From Aeromicrobium sp. (GTDB taxonomy: Bacteria; Actinomycetota; Actinomycetes; Propionibacteriales; Nocardioidaceae): a DNA stretch of 45,805 nucleotides. Below, one piece after another: positions 1 to 7,348 of the stretch; position 1 is the first letter of the stretch, and the number at the start of each line of letters is the position of its first letter. The stretch is from NCBI GenBank assembly GCA_014377785.1, contig JACMOZ010000331.1:1-45805 (forward strand). The letters are read 5' to 3'. The notes beneath the pieces are model-generated. The model was not told the origin of the DNA, did not search any database, and was given only the letters and a program-made list of their open reading frames with translations. The position numbers were made by a program, and so were the translations under genes.

Positions 1-2
1 AA

Positions 3-32
3 TGGTACCAACGAATGCCCAAAATGGTACCA
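3..32. promoter_or_regulatory. Twin TGGTACCA palindromes at the window edge
   Basis: The 10-mer AATGGTACCA occurs at 1-10 and again at 23-32. Each copy contains the perfect 8-bp palindrome TGGTACCA, and the copies are 22 bp apart, about two helical turns, so a dimer pair could bind one DNA face. It lies just past the 3' end of the neighbouring oxidoreductase gene, so any target gene is outside the window. Operator status is inferred. Confidence 0.3.
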
Positions 33-38
33 GTCGTT

Positions 39-1439
39 TCACAAGGCTTTCAGTGCCGCGGCGGCCGCGTTGGCGCCACCCATCCCGTGTACGCCGGCGC
101 CCGGAGGCGTCGAGGCCGAGCACAAATAGAGGCCCTTGACGCCGAGGCTGTAGGGATTGGCCGAGAAGCGCGGCCGCATGACGACTTGCCAGGCGTCATT
201 GGCGCCACCGGCGATATCGCCGCCGATGTAGTTGGCGTTGTGCGCCTCGAGCTGGGCGGGCGTGCTCACCGACTTCGCTACGATCCGGTCGCGGAAGCCC
301 GGCGCGAAGCGCTCGATCTGCTTGATTATCGCTTCGGTGGCATCGCCGGTGTAGCCGTGCGGGACGTGCGCGTAGGACCAGATCGGGTGGACGTTTCCGA
401 CGGATCGGCCGGGGTCGGCGAGGTATTGCTGGCACAACAGGACGAAGGGCCGTTCGGGCATCCGGCCCGCGTGGACTTCGCTCTCGGCCGCCTGGATCTG
501 CTCGAACGTCCCACCGAGGTGCACGGTGCCGGCCTTGCGCGCCCATTCGTTGTCCCAGGGGATGCCGCCTTCGACGGCGAAGTCGATCTTGAAGACGGCA
601 GGACCCTGTTTCCAGCGACGCAACGGTCGCGCCACCCGACCGGGCAATCGGTGCCCGGCGAGCCTAAGGGCCGTCGCCGGTGACGTGTCGAACATGACGA
701 TGTCGGCGTGAGGGAGTTCGGTCACCTCGTGACCGGTCTCGATCTTTCCGCCGTGCTCGGCCAATTTTGAGGCGAGCGCCTTGGCGATCGAGGCGGAGCC
801 GCCCTTGGCAACCGGCCAACCGTAGGCGTGACCGGTCGCGCCGAACATGAGTCCGAGGCCGCCGGTCGTAGGCCGGTTGAGGGGGTAGATCGCGTGAGCG
901 GCCAGACCGGCGAACAGTCCGCGCGCCTCATCGGTGTCCCAACGACGGGCTATCCAGGAGGCCGGCTGCAAGGCTCGTGAGCCGAAACCGGCCAGCAGCA
1001 GTGGATGGCCGGGCACGTGGACGATCGGGCGAAAAAGTTCGGCGATGACCTCATCCATACGGGACACGAATGGTTCATACAGTTTGTGCCAAGCCGCGCC
1101 GTCGACGCCCAAACCTTGGACGGTGCGGCCGAGACCCTGAAACATGACACCGGCGCGGCCACCGTCGATCGGATGGGCGGCATCGACTTCGGGCCACAGC
1201 CATTGGAGTCCGTGTCGGTCGAGATCGAGGGATCGTAAGAACGGCGAGGCGATCGCGGTCGGATGGGTCGCCGAACACTTGTCGTGCAGTAAGCCCGGTA
1301 TGGTCAGTTCACCCGACCGGGTGCCACCACCGATCTCGTTGGCGGCTTCCAGCACCGTGACGTCGACTCCGGCCTGGGCGAGGGCAACGGCGCCAGAGAG
1401 CCCGTTGGGTCCCGACCCGATGACAATGGCGCTGGTCAT
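39..1439 (-). CDS. CrtI/phytoene-dehydrogenase-like FAD oxidoreductase
   Basis: 466 residues. The N-terminus carries the dinucleotide-binding motif GSGPNG (residues 8-13) followed by an acidic strand end (VLEAANEIGGG), typical of the phytoene desaturase/amine oxidase superfamily. The C-terminus has the family's second FAD-binding stretch (GLYLCSASTPPGAGVHGMGG). The enzyme presumably oxidises or isomerises a hydrophobic substrate using FAD; the substrate cannot be read from sequence, and no carotenoid genes lie nearby. The ATG at 1439 was chosen because the Rossmann motif begins seven codons later; the reading frame stays open upstream without family-like sequence. It is transcribed divergently from fprA. 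Confidence 0.8.
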   Translation of the reverse strand: MTSAIVIGSGPNGLSGAVALAQAGVDVTVLEAANEIGGGTRSGELTIPGLLHDKCSATHPTAIASPFLRSLDLDRHGLQWLWPEVDAAHPIDGGRAGVMFQGLGRTVQGLGVDGAAWHKLYEPFVSRMDEVIAELFRPIVHVPGHPLLLAGFGSRALQPASWIARRWDTDEARGLFAGLAAHAIYPLNRPTTGGLGLMFGATGHAYGWPVAKGGSASIAKALASKLAEHGGKIETGHEVTELPHADIVMFDTSPATALRLAGHRLPGRVARPLRRWKQGPAVFKIDFAVEGGIPWDNEWARKAGTVHLGGTFEQIQAAESEVHAGRMPERPFVLLCQQYLADPGRSVGNVHPIWSYAHVPHGYTGDATEAIIKQIERFAPGFRDRIVAKSVSTPAQLEAHNANYIGGDIAGGANDAWQVVMRPRFSANPYSLGVKGLYLCSASTPPGAGVHGMGGANAAAAALKAL

Positions 1440-1618
1440 GCCGTCAGAGTACCGTCCGAAACCGGGCGGGGCAGGATCGATTCGGCTCACGGCGGCGACC
1501 GTTGTGACGCACGCCACGTGACGCATCGTGAGACGGTGTCCGATCACCCATATTAGCGAGTTACGTTTGCCTAAAGGGTCTCCGCTTTCGGGGAGAGCCG
1601 ACGTACTCAGGAGTTGGT

Positions 1619-2965
1619 ATGGGCAGGCAGTTGAGGGTCGCCGTCATCGGCGCAGGTCCGGCTGGCATTTATGCCTCCGACATCCTCACCCAGTCCGATA
1701 TCGACGTGCGCGTCGACATCATCGAACGCGATCCGACGCCTTTCGGCCTGATCCGCTATGGCGTTGCCCCCGACCACCCGCGGATCAAGGAAATCATCAA
1801 GGCGCTCAAACGGGTGCTGTCCAATGGCGAGATCCGCTTCATCGGCAACGTCGATTACGGCACCGACCTCAAACTCGATGACCTTCGCCTTTTCTATGAC
1901 GCGGTGGTCTTCGCGACCGGTGCCAGGAAGGACCGCCCGATGGACATCCCCGGCATCGACCTGCGCGGTTCCTATGGCGCTGCCGACTTCGTGGCCTGGT
2001 ATGACGGGCACCCCGACACTCATACCGAATGGCTGCTCGAAGCCGAATCTGTTGCTGTCCTCGGCGCCGGCAATGTCGCCCTCGACGTCGCGCGGATGCT
2101 GGCCAAGACCGCCGACGAGCTGCTCGTCACCGAGATCCCGGACAACGTCCATCGTGGCCTGAGCAAGAACGCCGTCCGGGACGTCCACCTGTTCGCCCGC
2201 CGTGGACCGGCCCAGGTGAAGTTCACTCCGATGGAGTTGCGCGAGCTCGGCCACTCCCCCAACATTGACGTCATCGTCCACCCCGAGGGCTTTGAACTCG
2301 ACGAGGGTTCGATGGAAGCGATCCGCGCCTCCAAGTCGGTCAAGCTCGTCGTCGACACGTTGCAGAACTACATCGCCAAGGACCCCGAGGGCAAGAAGCA
2401 CCGGGTTCACATTCACTTCTGCCAGTCACCTGTCGAGGTGCTCGGCGAGGGCGGCCAGGTGGTCGGCCTGCGCACCGAACGCACCGAACTCGACGGCACC
2501 GGCAACGCCCGCGGCACCGGCGAGTTCATCGATTGGCCTGTCCAGGCGGTCTATCGCGCGGTCGGTTATCTGTCCGACGACCTCGCGGGGCTGCCCTTCG
2601 ACAACGTGCGCGGCGTCGTCCCCAATGACGGCGGCCGAGTCATCGACATCGACGGCGGCGCCTTGCCCGGCGCGTATGTCACCGGTTGGATCAAACGCGG
2701 TCCGATCGGCCTCATCGGTCATACGAAATCCGATGCCGCGCAGACCATCGAGTTGCTGCTCTCGGACCTGGACACGCTTGTCGCTCCCGAACAGCCCGAA
2801 CCCGAAGCGGTCGATCGCTACCTCGACAGCCGCGACATCGCGTTCACGACGTGGGAAGGCTGGGAAAAGCTCGACTCCCACGAACTCGCCCAAGGCGAAG
2901 CCCAAGGCCGCGAACGAATCAAAGTCGTGCCACGGGCAGACATGGTGCGCATCAGTCGCGCCTGA
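1619..2965 (+). CDS. fprA: Ferredoxin/flavodoxin--NADP+ reductase (FprA type)
   Basis: 448 residues, the usual length for actinobacterial FprA, which resembles adrenodoxin reductase. FAD motif GAGPAG at 11-16; the typical IIERDPTPFGLIRYGVAPDHP region follows; a second nucleotide-binding motif (GAGNVALDVAR) serves NADP. The C-terminal part contains GWIKRGPIGLIG, a hallmark of the family. It transfers electrons between NADPH and ferredoxins, for example to supply P450s. AGGAG at 1609-1613 sits five bases before the ATG at 1619. A short GC-rich hairpin lies in the 5' region (about 1576-1599). Recognition is strong; the partner redox protein is unknown. Confidence 0.93.
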   Translation: MGRQLRVAVIGAGPAGIYASDILTQSDIDVRVDIIERDPTPFGLIRYGVAPDHPRIKEIIKALKRVLSNGEIRFIGNVDYGTDLKLDDLRLFYDAVVFATGARKDRPMDIPGIDLRGSYGAADFVAWYDGHPDTHTEWLLEAESVAVLGAGNVALDVARMLAKTADELLVTEIPDNVHRGLSKNAVRDVHLFARRGPAQVKFTPMELRELGHSPNIDVIVHPEGFELDEGSMEAIRASKSVKLVVDTLQNYIAKDPEGKKHRVHIHFCQSPVEVLGEGGQVVGLRTERTELDGTGNARGTGEFIDWPVQAVYRAVGYLSDDLAGLPFDNVRGVVPNDGGRVIDIDGGALPGAYVTGWIKRGPIGLIGHTKSDAAQTIELLLSDLDTLVAPEQPEPEAVDRYLDSRDIAFTTWEGWEKLDSHELAQGEAQGRERIKVVPRADMVRISRA

Positions 2966-2983
2966 CGTCCTACAGATATCCGC

Positions 2984-3036
2984 CTTACGTCATCACAGTT
3001 GCGGGCCCTGACCCACGTTCCTTATGACGTTGTGGC
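2984..3036. repeat. Intergenic repeat, copy 1 (upstream of acyltransferase)
   Basis: Two blocks of this segment recur after the next gene: CTTACGTCATCACAGTTG at 2984-3001 is identical to 3644-3661, and TATGACGTTGTGGC at 3023-3036 is identical to 3716-3729. The blocks share an ACGTCAT/ATGACGT core in opposite orientations, so each copy is a loose inverted repeat. Nature unknown: a REP-like element or a repeated regulatory region. Confidence 0.6.
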
Positions 3037-3055
3037 CGGGTGCACGGCAGACCCG

Positions 3056-3067
3056 TAGAATCGCGCC
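3056..3067 (+). promoter_or_regulatory. Leaderless promoter of the acyltransferase gene
   Basis: TAGAAT at 3056-3061 fits the actinobacterial -10 consensus TANNNT and ends six bases before the ATG at 3068, so the transcript would start at or next to the start codon. No Shine-Dalgarno sequence precedes the gene. No convincing -35 box; the repeat block ending at 3036 occupies that region. Confidence 0.45.
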
Positions 3068-3643
3068 ATGATGCGGCAACGGCTGACCCGAATGATCGTG
3101 CGCGTGGCCGGCTATCGGATGATCGGTGAAGTGCCCCCGACGGGAATTATCGTCGGCGCCCCGCACACCTCGAACTGGGACTTCGTGACAATGCTGCTGG
3201 TGATGTGGCACGGAGGCGCTCACCCGCGCGTGCTCGTCAAGAAACAGTTGTTCCGTGGGCCGATTGGATGGTTGCTGCGCCTGTGCGGCGGAGTCCCGCT
3301 CGACCGGGACAACCCCAGCGGCGTGGTGCGAGAGTTGGTGAGCGAGGCGGGCAACGGCGAGCCATTCCGGCTGATCATCGCCGCGGAGGGCACCCGCACC
3401 AAGGGCGAGTACTGGAAGTCGGGGTTCCACCGGATTGCGAGGGAGACCGGGCTGCCGATCACGCTTGCGTTCTTCGAGCCAACGACCAAGACTATGGGTT
3501 TCGGGCCGACGTTCCACGCGAGCGACGACATCCGCGCCGACATGAACCTGATCCGCGCCTTCTACGCCGACAGGCACGGCATTCGGCCGGGCAATGCCAC
3601 CGAGCCACGGCTGCGCGAAGAGCCCGGTCCGCCGCATACCTGA
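3068..3643 (+). CDS. PlsC-like lysophospholipid/1-acylglycerol-3-phosphate acyltransferase
   Basis: 191 residues, a minimal single-domain member of the PlsC/LPLAT superfamily. The catalytic HX4D motif is HTSNWD (His33, Asp38), and the acyl-acceptor motif EGTR is at 107-110. It would move an acyl chain onto a lysophospholipid or glycerol phosphate at the membrane. Such short versions are common in bacteria, and the true acceptor is often unknown. Start 3068 is preferred over the adjacent ATG at 3071 because a -10 box lies six bases upstream, suggesting a leaderless message. The gene stands alone, bracketed by two copies of an intergenic repeat. Confidence 0.8.
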   Translation: MMRQRLTRMIVRVAGYRMIGEVPPTGIIVGAPHTSNWDFVTMLLVMWHGGAHPRVLVKKQLFRGPIGWLLRLCGGVPLDRDNPSGVVRELVSEAGNGEPFRLIIAAEGTRTKGEYWKSGFHRIARETGLPITLAFFEPTTKTMGFGPTFHASDDIRADMNLIRAFYADRHGIRPGNATEPRLREEPGPPHT

Positions 3644-3729
3644 CTTACGTCATCACAGTTGTGGGGGATACCCGCCACAACGTCATAGAAACAGTGCACC
3701 CTGAGCCCCTATCTCTATGACGTTGTGGC
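3644..3729. repeat. Intergenic repeat, copy 2, with a 16-bp perfect inverted repeat
   Basis: It begins one base after the acyltransferase stop with the 18-mer also found at 2984-3001. Inside, GCCACAACGTCATAGA at 3674-3689 is the exact reverse complement of 3714-3729, leaving a 24-nt loop. The hairpin lies between the convergent 3' ends of the acyltransferase and GNAT genes, so it may also act as a bidirectional terminator. The right arm matches 14 bases of copy 1. Confidence 0.65.
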
Positions 3730-3741
3730 GGCACGTTGCCC

Positions 3742-4260
3742 TCATCCTTGCCAACGGACCTCGTCGTCAACTTTCGTATCGGTTGGAGTGAGTCCGATCC
3801 AGCGGGCGACAGTATTCGAGGCGTGATGCCCTGGGTTTATGTACGCGACAACCCGGTCGACGCGCTGCTGCCTCAGCCAATCCGCCATAAGCCGTGCCGC
3901 CTCCCGCGCGTATCCATTGCCCTGCTGCGATGCCACGACCACCCACGCGACAGCAGCTATCAATTCGCCGTCCTGGTCGCTGACGGTGGACTGAACGAAG
4001 CCGACCGCCTGCCCGTCATCGCGACGACGCACTATCCAGTTGAGCCAGCGTTGCGAACCGTTGGGCGGCGACCCAATGACTTGCCGGGCATACCGGCTCC
4101 GGAGTTCCTGAACATTGGCAGGCTTGCCTCCGATGAAGGTATGCAGGGTGGAATCGTCCAGCAACGGCGCCATCTCCTCTGCGTGTTCGACTCGCAGAGG
4201 CTCAAGTACGATCCGGTCGCTCCGAAGAGGCTGCGCCCCAGCCAACGCCCACGGTGGCAC
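3742..4260 (-). CDS. GNAT-family N-acetyltransferase
   Basis: 172 residues if started at the GTG at 4260, two bases after the stop of the upstream lipoprotein gene. The acetyl-CoA binding motif A is recognisable as QQGNGYA followed by a helix (REAARLMADWL), and a later NxxSNxVA-like segment (HHASNTVARWIGL) matches motif B. The fold of the RimJ/RimL-like branch is likely; the acceptor is unknown. The frame is open further upstream, but that part only overlaps the lipoprotein gene and has no family-like sequence. No clear ribosome binding site is seen, so translation may be coupled to the upstream gene. Confidence 0.7.
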   Translation of the reverse strand: MPPWALAGAQPLRSDRIVLEPLRVEHAEEMAPLLDDSTLHTFIGGKPANVQELRSRYARQVIGSPPNGSQRWLNWIVRRRDDGQAVGFVQSTVSDQDGELIAAVAWVVVASQQGNGYAREAARLMADWLRQQRVDRVVAYINPGHHASNTVARWIGLTPTDTKVDDEVRWQG

Positions 4261-4262
4261 GC

Positions 4263-4715
4263 CTATTGCTTGCGGAGGACCTGGACGTAGCACTGGGTGG
4301 CGTCCTTGGCGGCGGGAATCTTGATCACCGAAATCTTGGTCGCGCCGCCGGCCATGACGGGCTGCACCTGTTGGGCCCGAGCAATCGCATCCTTGCCGTT
4401 GGCCAGGCCGACGAACACCGTCACTTGGTAGGTCGCGGCCTTCTTGGACTCGTTGCGGAGAATCCCGACGGCGTTCCAGACTCCCTTGGCGTCGGCAGAG
4501 CACAAGAAGTCGGTGAGGTCTTCGGGAGCCGGTATGCCGGTCGGGACGGCAACGGCCGGCGCGGCCGTCCTGTCAGCGATGGTGGCCGTCGGCTTTGCCG
4601 CCGCCGCCTTGGTCGGCGCCGCACTCTTACTCTTTGCCGGGTCGCCACCTCCGCAACCGGCGAGCACCAGACACAACACCATTGGCACGCACCGAAATCG
4701 CATACTCCATCTCAT
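4263..4715 (-). CDS. Putative secreted lipoprotein
   Basis: 150 residues. A short positively charged N-terminus, a hydrophobic stretch and the lipobox LAGC (Cys21) mark a lipoprotein exported and acylated at the outer face of the membrane. It is followed by an Ala/Lys/Thr/Pro-rich linker (about residues 25-60) and a compact domain containing two further cysteines. I do not recognise the domain. Start: ATG at 4715; a GTG one codon upstream is possible. It probably forms a two-gene unit with the GNAT gene, which begins two bases after its stop. Confidence 0.65.
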   Translation of the reverse strand: MRWSMRFRCVPMVLCLVLAGCGGGDPAKSKSAAPTKAAAAKPTATIADRTAAPAVAVPTGIPAPEDLTDFLCSADAKGVWNAVGILRNESKKAATYQVTVFVGLANGKDAIARAQQVQPVMAGGATKISVIKIPAAKDATQCYVQVLRKQ

Positions 4716-4775
4716 CACGGCGTACCGTCGTGATTAGGGAGCCACGCGCCCCACCGGTAGGGTCACAGGCAGAAT

Positions 4776-4791
4776 ATGAGGAATACCTCAT
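4776..4791. promoter_or_regulatory. Small palindrome upstream of fadB2
   Basis: ATGAGG (4776-4781) and CCTCAT (4786-4791) form a perfect inverted repeat around AATA, 20 bases before the fadB2 start. It could be an operator or a 5'-UTR hairpin. No similar site was noticed elsewhere in the window. Confidence 0.3.
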
Positions 4792-4811
4792 GCCGTGAAG
4801 GAGAAAAACAG

Positions 4812-5672
4812 ATGAGCCCCATCCAATCCGTAGGAGTCGTCGGCGGTGGCCTGATGGGCTCCGGAATCGCCGAAGTGTCGAGCCGCGCGGGCATCACCGT
4901 CACTCTCGTGGAAGTCTCCGCCGAGGCCGCCGCCGCAGCACAGACGCGCGTCGAGGGATCGCTTCGCCGGGCCGAGAAGCGCGGAAAAATTGACGGGGCC
5001 GAAGTAGACAACGTCCTCGAACGCATAACGTTCACCGACGACCTCCAGCAACTCGCCCAATGCGATCTCGTCGTCGAAGCCGCTTCGGAAAATGAACAGG
5101 TCAAGCTCGACCTGTTTCGCAAGATCGGCCCGATCCTTGCCAAGGACGACGCGATCCTCGCCTCCAACACCTCGTCCATCCCGATCGTCAAACTCGGCGC
5201 CGTCTCCGGCCGCGCCGGCCATGTCATGGGCGTCCACTTCTTCAACCCCGCGCCGGTCATGCAGTTGGTCGAACTCATCCCTTCGCTGACGACATCGGCC
5301 GATACCAAGGCGCGCATGACAAACTTCATCGGCGACCAGCTCGGCAAACAGGCCATCGAAGCCACCGACCGCGCAGGCTTCGTGGTCAACTCCCTGCTCG
5401 TCCCCTACCTGATGTCGGCCATCCGGATGTATGAAGCCGGCTACGCCTCCGCCGAGGACATCGACCGCGGCATGGTGCTCGGTTGCGGTCATCCGATGGG
5501 CCCCCTCGCCCTGTGCGACCTGATCGGCCTCGACACCATACGTGCCATTGGCGCCTCGATGTATGACGAGTTCAAGGAGCAGCTTTACAGCCCGCCGCCG
5601 CTGCTCGACCGCATGGTCGAAGCCGGACTCGTCGGCAAAAAATCGGGCCAGGGCTTCTACCCTTACGCATAA
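4812..5672 (+). CDS. fadB2: 3-hydroxybutyryl-CoA dehydrogenase
   Basis: 286 residues. The NAD-binding motif GGGLMGSG is at 11-18; the catalytic pair is His142 (in GVHFFNPAPVM) and Glu154, with the expected 12-residue spacing; the C-terminal dimerisation domain ends in GKKSGQGFYPY, standard for the family. It interconverts (S)-3-hydroxyacyl-CoA and acetoacyl-CoA with NAD(P) in fatty-acid turnover. The ATG at 4812 is preferred over one 12 codons upstream because AAGGAG at 4798-4803 lies eight bases before it. A fatty-acyl-CoA ligase gene follows on the same strand after about 115 bases, consistent with lipid catabolism. Confidence 0.92.
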   Translation: MSPIQSVGVVGGGLMGSGIAEVSSRAGITVTLVEVSAEAAAAAQTRVEGSLRRAEKRGKIDGAEVDNVLERITFTDDLQQLAQCDLVVEAASENEQVKLDLFRKIGPILAKDDAILASNTSSIPIVKLGAVSGRAGHVMGVHFFNPAPVMQLVELIPSLTTSADTKARMTNFIGDQLGKQAIEATDRAGFVVNSLLVPYLMSAIRMYEAGYASAEDIDRGMVLGCGHPMGPLALCDLIGLDTIRAIGASMYDEFKEQLYSPPPLLDRMVEAGLVGKKSGQGFYPYA

Positions 5673-5787
5673 CACGGTCGCGCAAGACCCGAGGGGCGGC
5701 AACGTCACCGCAACCCCGCTGGATTATGGCTATGGTGACGTACGCCCCCCATTTTCGTTGCACCTTGGTCAGACCGCTGGAGGTTTC

Positions 5788-7314
5788 GTGTTTTTCCCCC
5801 TCACCATCCGTGATTTTCTCGACCGCGCCGTTACGGTCTATCCCGACCGTGTCGGCGTCGTCGACGAACCCGACCAAACTGCAGACTCCTGGGGCGAGTT
5901 GACCTACGCGCAGATCGGCAAGCTTGCCAACGCGCAGGCCGCCGGTCTCGACGAGCTGGGTGTGCCCGTCGGCGGACGCGTCGCGATCGTCTCGCAAAAC
6001 TCGGCCCGTCTCCTCGTATCGTTCTTCGGCGTCTCGGGCTGGGGCCGCGTTCTGGTGCCGATCAACTATCGCCTTGCGGCCGCCGAGGTGAAGTACATCG
6101 TCGAGCACAGCGGCGCCGAGGTCCTCATCGTCGACCCCGATCTCAAATCGCTCCTCGACGAAGTTCCCTGTAATCACAAATTCGTCATCGGCGAGGATGA
6201 CGACGCCATCTGGGGCAGCAAAAACGTACCCCAAACGTGGGAAGGCGACGAAGGCGCGACCGCGACGATCAACTACACCTCCGGCACGACCGCGCGCCCC
6301 AAGGGAGTTCAACTCACTCACCGCAGCCTCTGGCTCAATGCCACCGTGTTCGGCTTGCACGCCTCGGTTTCGGACCGTGACGTCTATCTGCACACCTTGC
6401 CGATGTTCCACGCCAACGGCTGGGGCCACCCCTTCACCGTCACCGGCATGGGTGCCAAGCACATAGTGTTGCGCCAGATCGACGGGACCGAAATCCTCAA
6501 ACGGATCGAGAAGCACGGTGTCACCTATCTGTGTGCCGCGCCTGCCGTCGTGTCTGCCGCGCTCGAGGCCGCGAAGGACTGGGACGGCGAGATCCCCGGT
6601 CGCGACACCGTACGCATCATCGTTGCCGGTGCACCGCCACCGACCATCACCATTGAGCGGGTGCGCGAAGAACTCGGCTGGGAATTCATCCAGATCTATG
6701 GGCTCACCGAAACGTCGCCGTTGCTCACGATGAGCCGTATGCGATCGGAATGGGAAGAGCTGACCCCCAATCAACAGGCCCGAAACCTCGGCCGCGCCGG
6801 CGCTCCCGCCATCGGCGTACGGATGATGGTCGATGACCAGGGCGAAGTCCTTGCCCAGTCCAATCACAATCTGGCCTCCTATTGGGAGAACCCCGAGGAG
6901 TCCGACCGTGTCATGGAAGGCAACTGGTTCCACACCGGCGACGGCGGTACGTTCGAGGACGGCTACATCGCCATCGCCGATCGCAAAAAAGACGTCATCA
7001 TCACCGGCGGCGAAAACGTCTCCTCGATCGAGGTTGAGGACGCTATCAGTTCCCACCCCGCCGTCAGGGAAGTCGCGGTGATCGGTGTTCCCGACAAGAA
7101 ATGGGGCGAACTGATAATGGCGCTCGTCGTCGCCGACGGGTCCGAGGTTACGCAGGCCGACATCATCGCCCATTGCCGCGAGCATCTTGCAGGCTTCAAA
7201 TGCCCCAAGAAGGTCGAGTTCCGCGATTCCCTCGAACGCACCGCAACCGGCAAGCTGCAAAAGTTCAAACTTCGCCAGCCGTATTGGGAAGGCAGCGACC
7301 GCCAGATCAACTGA
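5788..7314 (+). CDS. Fatty-acid--CoA ligase (FadD-type, ANL superfamily)
   Basis: 508 residues from the GTG at 5788. All ANL-superfamily signatures are present: phosphate-binding loop YTSGTTARPKG (163-173), YGLTET for adenylate binding, the GNWFHTGD motif, the hinge DRKKDVIITGGENVSS and the C-terminal catalytic lysine in TATGKLQKF. It would activate a carboxylic acid as acyl-AMP and then acyl-CoA; length class and context suggest a medium- or long-chain fatty acid. GGAGG at 5779-5783 sets the GTG start; the open frame upstream overlaps fadB2 and is not family-like. It converges with pyc. Confidence 0.88.
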   Translation: MFFPLTIRDFLDRAVTVYPDRVGVVDEPDQTADSWGELTYAQIGKLANAQAAGLDELGVPVGGRVAIVSQNSARLLVSFFGVSGWGRVLVPINYRLAAAEVKYIVEHSGAEVLIVDPDLKSLLDEVPCNHKFVIGEDDDAIWGSKNVPQTWEGDEGATATINYTSGTTARPKGVQLTHRSLWLNATVFGLHASVSDRDVYLHTLPMFHANGWGHPFTVTGMGAKHIVLRQIDGTEILKRIEKHGVTYLCAAPAVVSAALEAAKDWDGEIPGRDTVRIIVAGAPPPTITIERVREELGWEFIQIYGLTETSPLLTMSRMRSEWEELTPNQQARNLGRAGAPAIGVRMMVDDQGEVLAQSNHNLASYWENPEESDRVMEGNWFHTGDGGTFEDGYIAIADRKKDVIITGGENVSSIEVEDAISSHPAVREVAVIGVPDKKWGELIMALVVADGSEVTQADIIAHCREHLAGFKCPKKVEFRDSLERTATGKLQKFKLRQPYWEGSDRQIN

Positions 7315-7322
7315 CGAACGCG

Positions 7323-7348
7323 CTGGTCCTGAACTACTCCAGGGCCAG
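7323..7348. terminator. Hairpin between convergent fadD and pyc
   Basis: CTGGTCCTG (7323-7331) pairs with CAGGGCCAG (7340-7348), with one T-G wobble and an 8-nt loop. The hairpin lies in the short interval where the two genes meet and overlaps the last codons of pyc, so it could end transcription from both sides. No U-tract is evident. Confidence 0.4.

Noticed and set aside
3056-3067. ATG at 3071 as the acyltransferase start
   Set aside because: The -10 spacing fits the ATG at 3068, and no ribosome site favours 3071.
5572-7260. 562-codon open frame on the minus strand over fadD
   Set aside because: Antisense shadow; fadD carries all ANL motifs.
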